NCBI RefSeq assembly: GCF_032380655.1
Contig: NZ_JAWDIY010000023.1
Span: forward strand, 20,329 to 84,328
Length of the DNA stretch: 64,000 nucleotides
DNA from: Diplocloster hominis
GTDB lineage: Bacteria > Bacillota > Clostridia > Lachnospirales > Lachnospiraceae
Direction of reading: 5' to 3'
Position 1 is the stretch's first letter, and each line of letters opens with the position of its first letter. Below, in pieces: positions 27,528 to 36,395 of this stretch. Made by a program: the position numbers and the translations under genes. The notes beneath the pieces are model-generated. The model did no database searches. It saw only the letters and a list, made by a program, of their open reading frames with translations, and was not told the origin of the DNA.

Positions 27528-28099
27528 AAAACCCGCCTCCTCAATTGTTCCCGGATCTTACACTCTGCCAGGCACAGCAGGGCGCTGCCAAGAATCAGGA
27601 GACAGACATTGATATGGAGAACGCTGCTGGCCAGAAAAGTGGCGGGAACCAGCAGGGTGAGTATAAGCCTGCGTTCCCGGAAGATGGTCCTGCACATATC
27701 GATGGTCATATCTACGATCAGAGCGGCGACACCGGCCTCCATACCCTTCAGAACCGCGGAGACCACGTGGCTGCTGCGGAACGCGTCGTAGCCAAATGAT
27801 ATAAGGGATATCAGCAGCAGGGGAGGCAGAACGGCTGCGATACAGCTGACAGCCGCCCCCAATCGGCCAAGCGTCCGGTAGCCGGCCAGGACCGAGAGGT
27901 TTACCGCTATGGCTCCGGGTGATGACTGGGCGATAGCAGCCATTTCAAGCAGTTCTTCTTCGGAGAAGAGCTGTTTTTTTTCTACAAAATATCTGCGGAT
28001 CATGGGGATAACCACATATCCGCCGCCAAACGTAAAGGCGCTGATAAAAAAATTAATGCCGAACAGCCAGGGCAGGTTTTTGGGGATACAGGATTTCAT
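27524..28099 (-). CDS. Chromate transporter-type protein, first subunit
   Basis: 191 residues, a single CHR domain with GGGYVVIPMIRR and AQSSPGAIAVNLSVLAGYRT, the matching motifs of the partner half. AAAGGAA lies ~8 bp before the ATG. First gene of a two-gene operon, divergent from a LysR gene likely to control it. A family-2 hairpin lies in the shared intergenic region. Confidence 0.87.
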   Translation of the reverse strand: MKSCIPKNLPWLFGINFFISAFTFGGGYVVIPMIRRYFVEKKQLFSEEELLEMAAIAQSSPGAIAVNLSVLAGYRTLGRLGAAVSCIAAVLPPLLLISLISFGYDAFRSSHVVSAVLKGMEAGVAALIVDMTIDMCRTIFRERRLILTLLVPATFLASSVLHINVCLLILGSALLCLAECKIREQLRRRVL

Positions 28100-28132
28100 A
28101 AGTGAATGTTCCTTTCTGAATTTTCCAGCAGA

Positions 28133-28338
28133 GGGAGGGGACTGGCACCTTTCGGCAGAAAAGCGAAATCTTCAAGTAACCACGTGGAGAAAGGAGCCTG
28201 TCCCCGGATGTTGACTCGAATCGTCCCACATCCAGGTGCTTTTTTCCGCACATTGACCGGCATCCGGGGACAGGCCCCTTTCTCCACGCAGCTGCTTGAG
28301 GATTCCACTTTCTTGCCGAAAGGTGCCGGTCTCCTCCC
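28133..28338. repeat. Family-2 long hairpin with extended arms
   Basis: Imperfect palindrome of 206 bp. The outer ends GGGAGGGGACTGGCACC / GGTGCCGGTCTCCTCCC match the 25-kb copy. Inner arms GTGGAGAAAGGAGCCTGTCC / GGACAGGCCCCTTTCTCCAC pair with one mismatch, and CCCCGGATG pairs with CATCCGGGG. The apical ~45 nt (around 28211-28258) are not paired. It lies between chr genes and lysR without destroying the lysR promoter region. Confidence 0.82.
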
Positions 28339-28404
28339 ATAATGACCATGAATCGTAACGAGATCCGATAAAAAGTTCTGCCCTTTTAGTATAAGGGTTG
28401 ATTA

Positions 28405-28434
28405 TATATAAGTAAAATGATATTATTTTATATA
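28405..28434. promoter_or_regulatory. AT-rich dyad between chr operon and lysR
   Basis: TATATAAGTAAAAT followed by an approximate complement ATTATTTTATATA (28405-28434). A dyad of this kind about 45-75 bp before a divergent LysR gene is the usual place for a LysR site. Sequence alone does not prove binding. Confidence 0.4.
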
Positions 28435-28478
28435 ATTCATAACTAATTAGTAATACAAATAGAGGAGGGAAAGAAAAG

Positions 28479-29363
28479 ATGACGATCCGGCATCTGCGTA
28501 TATTTCAGACCGTGTGCAGACAGGGGAGCATTACCAGGGCGGCGCAGGCTCTTTATATGACCCAGCCTGCGGTCTCTCATGCAATCAGTGAGTTGGAGCA
28601 GGAGGCGGGCTGCGAATTATTTGACCGGATCTCCAGGAAAATCTATCTGAATGAAACAGGTAAGCTGTTTTTGGAGAAAGTATCCCGCGTTCTGGAAATG
28701 TATGAGGAATTGGAAAATGGCGCCCGGATGTTAGAAGAACAGGCGGTCCTTCGGATTGGTTCCAATATTACCATTGGCTATCATTGGCTGCCGCTTATAA
28801 TGGAAGAGTTCCGGACCGTCTGCCCTGACGTTCCGGTCCAGGTATCGGTAGCGCAGGCGAGAGAGATAACCGGACAGCTGTTAAATCATGAGATAGATCT
28901 GGCACTGATCGAGGGACCGATTGAGCAGGAGGCGCTGGTACGCATTCCCTTCTCTTCTTACCGCCTGATCCCCGTATGCGCACCTGTATGCGCGCTGGCG
29001 AAAAGAAAAGCGGAGCTGGCAGAATTCCTGGAGTATCCTTTGCTGTTAAGAGAACAGGGGAGTGCCATAAGGGATACCTTTGACAGCATGCTCAGACTTC
29101 ATAACCTGACGGTAAAGCCGGCCTGGACCAGTGTGAACAGCCAGGTTCTGATCCAGGCGGTGGAACACAACCTGGGAGTCAGTGTTCTGCCGGATGTATT
29201 GGCGGAGTCGAAGATCCGCGGGGGGACTATGGTACAGGCAAATGTAAACAAATGGAGTCTTGCAAATACGAATCATCTCGTATATCATAAAGATAAGTTC
29301 CTGACTGCGCCCATGCAGTCATGGATACGAGTCGTTAAAAACATGAGTGAGTGTTCGGATTAA
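28479..29363 (+). CDS. LysR family transcriptional regulator
   Basis: 294 residues: N-terminal helix-turn-helix (GSITRAAQALYMTQPAVSHAISELEQEAG, ~17-45), linker helix and a periplasmic-binding-like effector domain (~90-290). AGAGGAGGG precedes the ATG. Divergent from the chr pair, so control of anion transport is likely. The effector is unknown. The 155 bp after it before the next gene show no clear terminator. Confidence 0.9.
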   Translation: MTIRHLRIFQTVCRQGSITRAAQALYMTQPAVSHAISELEQEAGCELFDRISRKIYLNETGKLFLEKVSRVLEMYEELENGARMLEEQAVLRIGSNITIGYHWLPLIMEEFRTVCPDVPVQVSVAQAREITGQLLNHEIDLALIEGPIEQEALVRIPFSSYRLIPVCAPVCALAKRKAELAEFLEYPLLLREQGSAIRDTFDSMLRLHNLTVKPAWTSVNSQVLIQAVEHNLGVSVLPDVLAESKIRGGTMVQANVNKWSLANTNHLVYHKDKFLTAPMQSWIRVVKNMSECSD

Positions 29364-29518
29364 AATGTTACTATTATCCATAAAATGTCAATTTAATACA
29401 TTCTGATCATTCACATTTCTAATGCTGAGAATATTGTATATAATATAAAATAGCAGCGCTCGTAAAAAAACCCGCCGACTATTTTCCATACATCGTACGC
29501 GCACACAGGAGGTAAGAA

Positions 29519-31315
29519 ATGTCTCTGGAGCGGAACGCGCTTGACTTTATTAAACAAATGCAAACTTTATATTTTGAACGCAGAGATCACGAAAACGTCC
29601 TGAACATGATGACCGAAGAGACCAGCTGGATCGGCACCGGTGAAAATGAGGTGTGCAGGGGGCTTCTGGAAGCCAGACAGGCTTTCGCAAGGGAAAAACA
29701 GGAGTATTCCGGTACTTTTCACATATTGCGGTCAAACTATACGGCGGTGCCGTTAAACGAGAACGACTGTCTGGTATACGGAGAATTAAGCGCCAGGGCC
29801 AAAAGCCAGAATGTGGCGGATCTGCATCACCGGGTAAGCGCTGTCTGCAGGTGCACGCCGGAAGGTATGAAGCTCATACATCTTCATATTTCCGATCCGA
29901 ATCTGGATCAGGAGCCGGACCGTTTTTTTGTATCGAAAAACAACCTGACCGACCGGCAGCATATGAAGGAACGGATGGAAAAGACAGCATACGAGTTACA
30001 AGTACGCAATGAGGAGCTGGAAGCGCTTACGGAGAATATACCCGGAGGTGTTCACAGATGCCGCAATGATGAATATCTTACCCTGTTATCTATGAGTAAG
30101 AACTTTCTTTCGATGCTGGGCTATACGAGGCAGGAGATCAAAGAAATTTTCCAGGACCGGTTTCTGAATCTGATCTATCCTGCTGATCAGGAAGAGACGA
30201 AAAAAAGCCTTAAACGTCAGTTGAGTATAGGGAATACAGTAGAAATAGAATACCGGATTACCTGTAAAAATGGGAAGATCCGCTGGATTCTGGACAGAGG
30301 AAGGCTGGCAAAAGCGGATGACGGTTCACAGACCTTTTACTGTACGATGATAGACATCACCCAGAGGAAGCAGGAGCAGGAGGCGCTGCGCCTGAGCCTG
30401 GAGCGGCATCAGGTGATCATGAACCAGGCGACGGATATCATATTTGAATGGGATATCCTTAAGGATACTCTGGATTTTTCTTCCAATTGGCAGAAAAAGT
30501 TCGGTTATCAGCCGATCAAAAACCGGATCAGCCGTGAAATTCCATTTTCTTCCAACATCCATGGCTCAGATATGCCGGCTTTTGTAAAAATCATGAAAGA
30601 TACAGCCGCAGGTATCCCCTATTCCGAGACCGAATTCAGGATCAAAAATGTGAACGGAGTATACCGGTGGTGCCGGATTCGTGCTACGACCCAGTATGAT
30701 GAGGAAGGCAGACCATTGAAAGCCGTGGGCGTGATCGCTGATATTGATCAGGAAAAGAAAAATACCATGAAGCTGCTGGAACGATCGCTGAAGGACAGCC
30801 TGACCGGACTGTTGAATAAGAAGGCGGCCGAGGAGTGGATTCTTCGGTGTATCAGGGAGCACAGGGTAGGAACCAGGCACGCTTTTATGATCCTGGATCT
30901 GGATAATTTCAAACAGATTAATGACCGATATGGACATTTTTTCGGTGACCGTGTGCTGTGTGAGGTTTCGGACCAGCTTAAAAAACTGTTCCGTTCCAGT
31001 GACATTTTGGGAAGGATCGGCGGAGATGAATTTCTGGTATTTATGGCAGATATCGACGACCGAAGAAGCGCGGCGGACAAGGCAGAGGCCATTCTGCTCA
31101 ATATCAGGCAGATACATAGGCAGGAGAGAATCCCCAGACCGGTTACCTGCAGTATCGGAATCGCGGTGTATCCGGAGGATGCGCCGGACTACGACGGCTT
31201 GTTTCAATGTGCGGATCACGCGCTGTATGAGGCTAAGAACCAGGGAAAGAGCAAGTTTTCTTTCTGGGCTGCTGATCAGGAAGGGATTCGGATAAAAGAT
31301 ATCAGAAAAGAATAA
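29519..31315 (+). CDS. Diguanylate cyclase with SnoaL-like and two PAS domains
   Basis: 598 residues, no membrane segment. About 1-130 is a SnoaL/NTF2-like domain (TEETSWIGTGENEVCRG), then a helix (~140-170), PAS_3-type domains ~175-290 and ~295-415, and a GGDEF domain ~425-590. The active motif RIGGDEF (~499-505) is intact, and an inhibitory I-site RSSD sits exactly five residues before it, so synthesis of c-di-GMP with product feedback is expected. A cytosolic ligand or redox sensor feeding c-di-GMP is the likely role. No EAL domain and no obvious partner gene nearby. Confidence 0.92.
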   Translation: MSLERNALDFIKQMQTLYFERRDHENVLNMMTEETSWIGTGENEVCRGLLEARQAFAREKQEYSGTFHILRSNYTAVPLNENDCLVYGELSARAKSQNVADLHHRVSAVCRCTPEGMKLIHLHISDPNLDQEPDRFFVSKNNLTDRQHMKERMEKTAYELQVRNEELEALTENIPGGVHRCRNDEYLTLLSMSKNFLSMLGYTRQEIKEIFQDRFLNLIYPADQEETKKSLKRQLSIGNTVEIEYRITCKNGKIRWILDRGRLAKADDGSQTFYCTMIDITQRKQEQEALRLSLERHQVIMNQATDIIFEWDILKDTLDFSSNWQKKFGYQPIKNRISREIPFSSNIHGSDMPAFVKIMKDTAAGIPYSETEFRIKNVNGVYRWCRIRATTQYDEEGRPLKAVGVIADIDQEKKNTMKLLERSLKDSLTGLLNKKAAEEWILRCIREHRVGTRHAFMILDLDNFKQINDRYGHFFGDRVLCEVSDQLKKLFRSSDILGRIGGDEFLVFMADIDDRRSAADKAEAILLNIRQIHRQERIPRPVTCSIGIAVYPEDAPDYDGLFQCADHALYEAKNQGKSKFSFWAADQEGIRIKDIRKE

Positions 31316-31428
31316 ATACCATATAGTAACATGGATCATACCATGATATAGTTAATAAATAGTGATATCGATAATAAATAATGATATAGAAAAAGCTTAG
31401 CTCTGTGCCGCCGGGTTCAGAGGATTAC

Positions 31429-31490
31429 AAAAAGCGTCGGCTTTCCTGCCGTTAGGCCTTTGAAGGCAGGAAAGACCAGGGCGCTTTTTT
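31429..31490 (+). terminator. Terminator after the GGDEF gene
   Basis: AAAAAGCG...CTTTCCTGCC pairs with GGCAGGAAAG...CGCTTTTTT; loop about 13 nt, with a T run. It lies between the GGDEF gene and the MATE gene, 113 bp after the stop, so it could also be a leader structure of the MATE gene. Confidence 0.65.
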
Positions 31491-31527
31491 ATTTCACAGG
31501 AACATCAAATGTTAACAGGAGGATCAT

Positions 31528-32862
31528 ATGAAAATCAAAGAGAAATCAGATTCCCTTACCCGGGAATTCGGCAAATATGTAAGCTTGAATGTGTTAGGAA
31601 TGCTGGGGTTATCCTGCTATATCCTGGCTGATACCTTTTTTATTTCCAGAGGTTTGGGTGCGGACGGACTAACGGCACTGAACCTGGCGATTCCGGTCTA
31701 CAGCTTTTTAAACGGGGCGGGCCTGATGACCGGGGTGGGCGCAGCTACAAAATATTCGATTCACAAAGCCCAGAAGAAAGACGGGGCGGCCAATGCAACG
31801 TTTACCCACGCCTGTCTCCTATGGCTGATTCTGGGGACCCTGTTTGTGGTGGCAGGAGCAGGATTTTGCGGGCCGATTGCCGCTTTGATGGGCGGAGATG
31901 TAAATACTTATGAAATGACCAGAATATACCTGAAAACGATTTTAAGTTTTGCTCCCTTCTTTCTCATGAATAATATTCTCATTGCCTTTATCCGAAATGA
32001 CGGCGCCCCCCGGCTGGCTATGAGTGCGATGCTGGCCGGCAGTTTATCTAATATCCTATTAGATTATATCTTTATATTTCCGCTTCAGATGGGGATGTTC
32101 GGCGCCGCATTTGCAACCGGACTGGCTCCGGTTATCAGTATAGGCATTCTGTCCGTACATCTGATCCGGCGCCGGAACGGATTTCATATCTGCCGCTGCC
32201 GCATTCGGGGCAGGAATCTGTGGAATATCTGCGCATTGGGTATGTCCGCACTGATTACAGAGGTTTCTTCCGGTGTCGTGATCATTGTATTTAACATAGT
32301 AATCCTGCAGCTGGAAGGAAATACCGGAGTGGCCGCATTTGGAGTCATCGCGAATCTGGCGTTGGTGGTCATAGCCATATTCACCGGGATTGCCCAGGGA
32401 ATACAGCCGATCGTCAGCACAAACTACGGAATGGGGAATACCGGTGCCGCCAGGAAAATCCTGAGATTTGGGATAATGACGGCGCTGGGGTTCGCGGTCC
32501 TGATTTATCTGCTGACTTTTGGGTTCGCGGATGGATTGGTTATGGTTTTTAACCGGGACCATGATGTGCGGCTTGCGCAGCTGGCTTCGGCGGGATTAAA
32601 ACTCTATTTCACCGCATTTTTGTTTGCGGGATTGAATATATTGACGGCGTCATACTTCAGTGCCACAGAGATGCCGAAACAGTCCTTCGCCATCTCGATC
32701 ATCCGGGGATGCGTCGGTATCATCCCGCTGGTCTGCCTGCTGGCTCATTTCTTTGGCATGACCGGTGTCTGGATCTCTTACCCGGTCACAGAAGCGTTGA
32801 CCGCGGTGCTTGCGGCCGGATTCCTGTGGTACGGGTGCCGCAGGCAGGTTCCGGGGAATTAA
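31528..32862 (+). CDS. MATE family efflux transporter
   Basis: 444 residues with twelve predicted helices in two repeats of six; typical MATE features such as the N-terminal YILADTFFISRGLGADGLTALNLAIPVY. Na+- or H+-driven export of cationic compounds is the family role. AGGAGG precedes the ATG. Its stop codon directly abuts the stop of the convergent MFS gene (no spacer). Confidence 0.9.
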   Translation: MKIKEKSDSLTREFGKYVSLNVLGMLGLSCYILADTFFISRGLGADGLTALNLAIPVYSFLNGAGLMTGVGAATKYSIHKAQKKDGAANATFTHACLLWLILGTLFVVAGAGFCGPIAALMGGDVNTYEMTRIYLKTILSFAPFFLMNNILIAFIRNDGAPRLAMSAMLAGSLSNILLDYIFIFPLQMGMFGAAFATGLAPVISIGILSVHLIRRRNGFHICRCRIRGRNLWNICALGMSALITEVSSGVVIIVFNIVILQLEGNTGVAAFGVIANLALVVIAIFTGIAQGIQPIVSTNYGMGNTGAARKILRFGIMTALGFAVLIYLLTFGFADGLVMVFNRDHDVRLAQLASAGLKLYFTAFLFAGLNILTASYFSATEMPKQSFAISIIRGCVGIIPLVCLLAHFFGMTGVWISYPVTEALTAVLAAGFLWYGCRRQVPGN

Positions 32863-34101
32863 TTAAGCATTTTTCAGGGTTCTGAATACTCTGGCGGATA
32901 AGATGGTGACAATGGCGGAGATCAGTACGGTGCCCAGAATGATCACCCAGGTCTGGTTTTTAAGCAGATCAAAGAGGAATCCATACATTCCCTGGCCGAT
33001 TGGCTGCGCACACATGGAAAGTGTCATTGCAAAAGAAATTACTTTGCCGATCAGGTGGGGAGGGGTTACACTCTGCAGATAAGACAGCGTCTGTACGGTG
33101 AACATGGTGGCGCTGGCCATCAGCAAAAAGCTGCATACTGTGATGAGCAGATAAGTTACCATGACGGGAGCGCTTAAAAGTAAGGCAATTCCGACCGGTA
33201 GGGTGAATACGGTGGCGGCCAGCAGGAGCAGATGAGAGTTGGACACCTGAAGCTTTTTGGAGAGAATGCCGGTCAGGATACCCCCGCACAGGCCTCCAAA
33301 GGCCAGGGCGCCTTCCGCGTAACCGCACAGCTTTAAAGATAATCCCAGAGTCTGCGTAATCAGTACAGGAAATCCGACAATCAGCATGGAGGTCAGAAAC
33401 AGGTTGAAGACAGCGACGATCACCATAACTTTTAAAATGGTCGGGTTATCTTTGCGGATGTAGGTAACACTCTCCCGGAAATCGGAGATCACCATGGTCA
33501 GCATACGAGTTTTGACGGGCTGCCGCTCAAAAGGAATATGGATAAAGATTTCCATAATCGCGGAACAGGTAAAGCAAACGATCCCCAGTAAAAGGATCGG
33601 CAAAAGCCCGAAGGAGCCCAGCAGGATCCCGCCGATGATCGGACCTAACAGTCCGGCCAGGGAGCTGACCTGATTGATGACCGCATTGGCGGAGAGCAGA
33701 TGCACCGGATCTGCAAGAGCGGGCAGGCTGGCCTGGACCGCAGGCTGATAGGCGGCCTGGATTCCGCACAGCAGCATCATGGTGATTGTCATCAATACGA
33801 CCAGATTCATCTGCGACATGGTCAGTGTGAAAATAAGGACCAGGGCAGCGGTAGTAAAATCCAAAATCACCATGATATTTCGTTTATTTACCCGGTCGGC
33901 GATGATGCCGCCGACCGGAGAGAGCACAATCATGGGGATCATGGACAAAGCCAGCACCGTACCGTAGACGGAAGAGGAACCGGTGATATTCAATAGATAG
34001 AGAGGAAGGGCGAATCGCAGGATTGCATTTCCAAATAAAGAGATAATCTGTCCGATTACCACCAGCGCAAAATCCCGGTGGAAAAGTCTGTTCTTGTTCA
34101 A
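32863..34101 (-). CDS. MFS transporter
   Basis: 412 residues, about twelve helices, with the MFS loop motif GGIIADRVNKRNIM between helices 2 and 3. Similar proteins in Firmicutes are drug or macrolide exporters of the enterobactin-exporter-like group. It shares an operator with the upstream tetR gene, so it is probably the regulated efflux pump. RBS AGGAGG precedes the ATG. The substrate is unknown. Confidence 0.88.
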   Translation of the reverse strand: MNKNRLFHRDFALVVIGQIISLFGNAILRFALPLYLLNITGSSSVYGTVLALSMIPMIVLSPVGGIIADRVNKRNIMVILDFTTAALVLIFTLTMSQMNLVVLMTITMMLLCGIQAAYQPAVQASLPALADPVHLLSANAVINQVSSLAGLLGPIIGGILLGSFGLLPILLLGIVCFTCSAIMEIFIHIPFERQPVKTRMLTMVISDFRESVTYIRKDNPTILKVMVIVAVFNLFLTSMLIVGFPVLITQTLGLSLKLCGYAEGALAFGGLCGGILTGILSKKLQVSNSHLLLLAATVFTLPVGIALLLSAPVMVTYLLITVCSFLLMASATMFTVQTLSYLQSVTPPHLIGKVISFAMTLSMCAQPIGQGMYGFLFDLLKNQTWVIILGTVLISAIVTILSARVFRTLKNA

Positions 34102-34149
34102 GTGTAAATCCTCCTTTAAAATAGTTCAGATATAAGATTGCCAATAAAG

Positions 34150-34168
34150 ATACCGACGTTTGGTATGT
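34150..34168. promoter_or_regulatory. TetR operator before the MFS gene
   Basis: ATACCGACGTTTGGTATGT has perfect arms ATACC/GGTAT and shares CGTTTGGTATGT with a site before tetR (34894-34912). Two matching sites at the two expected promoters strongly suggest TetR binding. Confidence 0.72.
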
Positions 34169-34184
34169 AAAAGAATAAAAGAAT

Positions 34185-34200
34185 TTGCCCCGAAGGGCAA
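34185..34200 (-). terminator. Terminator of tetR with a UUCG tetraloop
   Basis: On the minus strand TTGCCC-TTCG-GGGCAA is followed by ATTCTTTT. The stable tetraloop and position 40 bp after the tetR stop support it. Confidence 0.65.
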
Positions 34201-34238
34201 TCCAATTTTTCTATGAAACTATGATTTAAAAAACCCCG

Positions 34239-34877
34239 CTATACGATATAATCGGTATAGACTAAAAGCAGATCCAGCATACGATCATCCAGCAGGGGAA
34301 TACCCATAGTATCCGTCATCTCTTTCAGAAACTGAAATTTATGGCGGACGTTCTCTTTGGAATCACTGAAAACCATGGGATTCAGCCATAGATTCAGCAG
34401 AATCATCAGTGCCTGAGCCAGTTCATGGGGATGTTTTGACTGAATGGAACCATCGGCGATTCCTTCCAGGATAAAAGGTTCCAGCGCAGGTGCGATAATT
34501 TCTACCGAGTCATGAAGCTGCTCCGCCAGAAATTTTGGATTTTTTAATAAATTGGGGACGGCCTGAGCGAAAGCTGTCTGTTCTTTGGAATCCAGAGATT
34601 TCAATATCATGAGTTTTAATTTCTCAAGACCGTTTAAATCCTCACGGGATATGAGCTCTGTAATTAGTATCTCATGCGTAGTGCTTCTGGCGATGACAGC
34701 ATTGATAATATCCTCTTTTGATTTAAAATGATGGTAAATAGCACCTTTGCTCAAATCGCCCAGTTCATCCACGATATCCTGAATAGTCGTCTGTTCGTAA
34801 CCTTTTTCCATAAATAATTTGAAAGATACATCCAGGATCCGTTCAATGGTTTCCTCCGGATGTTTGTTTCTTGCCAT
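34239..34877 (-). CDS. TetR family transcriptional regulator
   Basis: 212 residues. N-terminal helix-turn-helix (TTIQDIVDELGDLSKGAIYHHFKSKEDI, ~24-52) and a helical ligand-binding domain. Upstream of, and same strand as, the MFS gene; both have the CGTTTGGTATGT operator, so it probably represses itself and the pump until a drug binds. AAAGGAAG lies before the ATG. Confidence 0.9.
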   Translation of the reverse strand: MARNKHPEETIERILDVSFKLFMEKGYEQTTIQDIVDELGDLSKGAIYHHFKSKEDIINAVIARSTTHEILITELISREDLNGLEKLKLMILKSLDSKEQTAFAQAVPNLLKNPKFLAEQLHDSVEIIAPALEPFILEGIADGSIQSKHPHELAQALMILLNLWLNPMVFSDSKENVRHKFQFLKEMTDTMGIPLLDDRMLDLLLVYTDYIV

Positions 34878-34893
34878 GGACCCACTTCCTTTA

Positions 34894-34912
34894 CATACAT
34901 TCGTTTGGTATG
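34894..34912. promoter_or_regulatory. TetR operator before tetR
   Basis: CATACATTCGTTTGGTATG with arms CATAC/GTATG, 17 bp upstream of the tetR start. It matches the site before the MFS gene over CGTTTGGTATG. Confidence 0.72.
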
Positions 34913-34956
34913 TTTAGAGTAACACATGAAAGGAACGATGTCAAGCGGAAGAATCG

Positions 34957-34973
34957 GATGCCAGTCCCCTCCC
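34957..34973. repeat. Family-2 half-site remnant
   Basis: GATGCCAGTCCCCTCCC is identical to the right arm end of the 25-kb hairpin, but the partner arm is missing here. Probably a deletion remnant of a family-2 element. Confidence 0.6.
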
Positions 34974-35077
34974 AGTTGGCTTTGCTAAATATAAATTACA
35001 TCAAAATATGCTTGACTTAGAGCGAAGTTTAAGTGCTATGATAATAAAAAGTTGCGAAGTGAATAGGAGAGGGACAA

Positions 35078-36208
35078 ATGGAAAACAGATATTTTGAAAG
35101 CATCAAAGAGGAGATTTCGTTACTGGGATTTGGCTGTATGAGACTGCCGAGAATCTGTGAGGAGAAGCAGGAGATTGATGAGGAAAGGGCATTGGAGATG
35201 TTTGATTATGCTCATAAGCACGGGGTGAATTATTTTGATACGGCTTATCCTTATCATGAGGGGATGTCGGAACCTTTTGTGGGGAAAGCCTTGAAGAGAT
35301 ATCCCAGGGATAGTTTCCACCTGGCCAGCAAGATGCCGCCGTGGATGCTTCAGTCTGAGGCAGATGTGGAACGGATTTTTGAGGATCAGTTAGAACGCTG
35401 CCAGGTGGACTATTTTGATTTTTATCTTGTACATAATATTTGCGGGGAGCATCTGGAAATCATGGAGAAGTTTCATGTCTATGAGTTCCTGAAAAAGAAA
35501 AAGGAAGAGGGCAGGATCCGCCGCCTGGGATTTTCTTTCCACGACAAACCGGCATTGTTGAGACAGGTGACGGATAAATATGAATGGGATTTTGCTCAGA
35601 TCCAGCTGAACTATCTGGACTGGGAACTGCAGGATGCGAAAACCCAGTATGAGATCCTCTATGCCCATAAGATTCCGGTGGTAGTGATGGAGCCGGTGCG
35701 GGGAGGAAGTCTGGCCGGTCTGTCTGAGCCGGCGGTGGAGGTTCTGAAAAAGGAAAATCCAAATGTGAGTACAGCGTCCTGGGCGATCCGGTTTGCGGCA
35801 TCTCTGCCGGGGGTTATGACCGTGTTAAGCGGGATGTCGGACTTTGCACAGGTACAGGACAATGTAAAGACGATGACGGATTTTAAACCGCTTACACAAA
35901 GAGAGCGGGATGTACTTAGGGAGGCGCTGGATATTTACCGGTCATCCGGCACGATTCCCTGTACCGGCTGCAGATACTGTATGGATTGTCCGGCAGGAGT
36001 GGATATTCCGAAGGTCTTCGCTATTTATAATCAGTACCGGATCGATCATAATGAAATGTCCTTCCGCTCCACATATGGATATCTGGAGGAGGAAAAACAG
36101 GCGCAGCACTGTGTGAGATGCGGGAAGTGTATGGAGCATTGTCCCCAGCATATTCAGATTCCAGACATCATGGAAGAGATTCGCGATTTTGCAGCCAGCG
36201 GCAGCTGA
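35078..36208 (+). CDS. Aldo/keto reductase with C-terminal 4Fe-4S domain
   Basis: 376 residues. AKR barrel (~1-270) with LGFGCMRLP, the active-site pattern D...Y...K...H (NYFDTAYPYHEG, LASKMPPW, YLVHNICGEH). The C-terminal ferredoxin-like region contains CTGCRYCMDCP (~295-305) and CVRCGKCMEHCP (~343-354), enough for one or two 4Fe-4S clusters. This fusion is common in anaerobic Firmicutes; ferredoxin-linked reduction of an aldehyde or ketone is inferred. Monocistronic; GAGAGGG precedes the ATG. Confidence 0.92.
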   Translation: MENRYFESIKEEISLLGFGCMRLPRICEEKQEIDEERALEMFDYAHKHGVNYFDTAYPYHEGMSEPFVGKALKRYPRDSFHLASKMPPWMLQSEADVERIFEDQLERCQVDYFDFYLVHNICGEHLEIMEKFHVYEFLKKKKEEGRIRRLGFSFHDKPALLRQVTDKYEWDFAQIQLNYLDWELQDAKTQYEILYAHKIPVVVMEPVRGGSLAGLSEPAVEVLKKENPNVSTASWAIRFAASLPGVMTVLSGMSDFAQVQDNVKTMTDFKPLTQRERDVLREALDIYRSSGTIPCTGCRYCMDCPAGVDIPKVFAIYNQYRIDHNEMSFRSTYGYLEEEKQAQHCVRCGKCMEHCPQHIQIPDIMEEIRDFAASGS

Positions 36209-36340
36209 TGTAATTTTAGAAATATTTTAGAAATTTTCTAATTCTTTTATAATATAGACACACTTTAAACATATTTCACCTTTATAATAAAGATCAGATA
36301 GTTGATCACACACTCACTATCTCCCCCCTCATAAAAGTGT

Positions 36341-36373
36341 ACAAAGGGATGTGTCTAAGACACATCCCTTTGT
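36341..36373. terminator. Bidirectional terminator between AKR and serine dehydratase genes
   Basis: Perfect palindrome ACAAAGGGATGTGTC-TAA and complement, between convergent genes. T runs are weak on both sides. The preceding 36209-36340 is AT-rich without other features. Confidence 0.65.
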
Positions 36374-36395
36374 TGTGTTCCTGATTTTAATCAGG

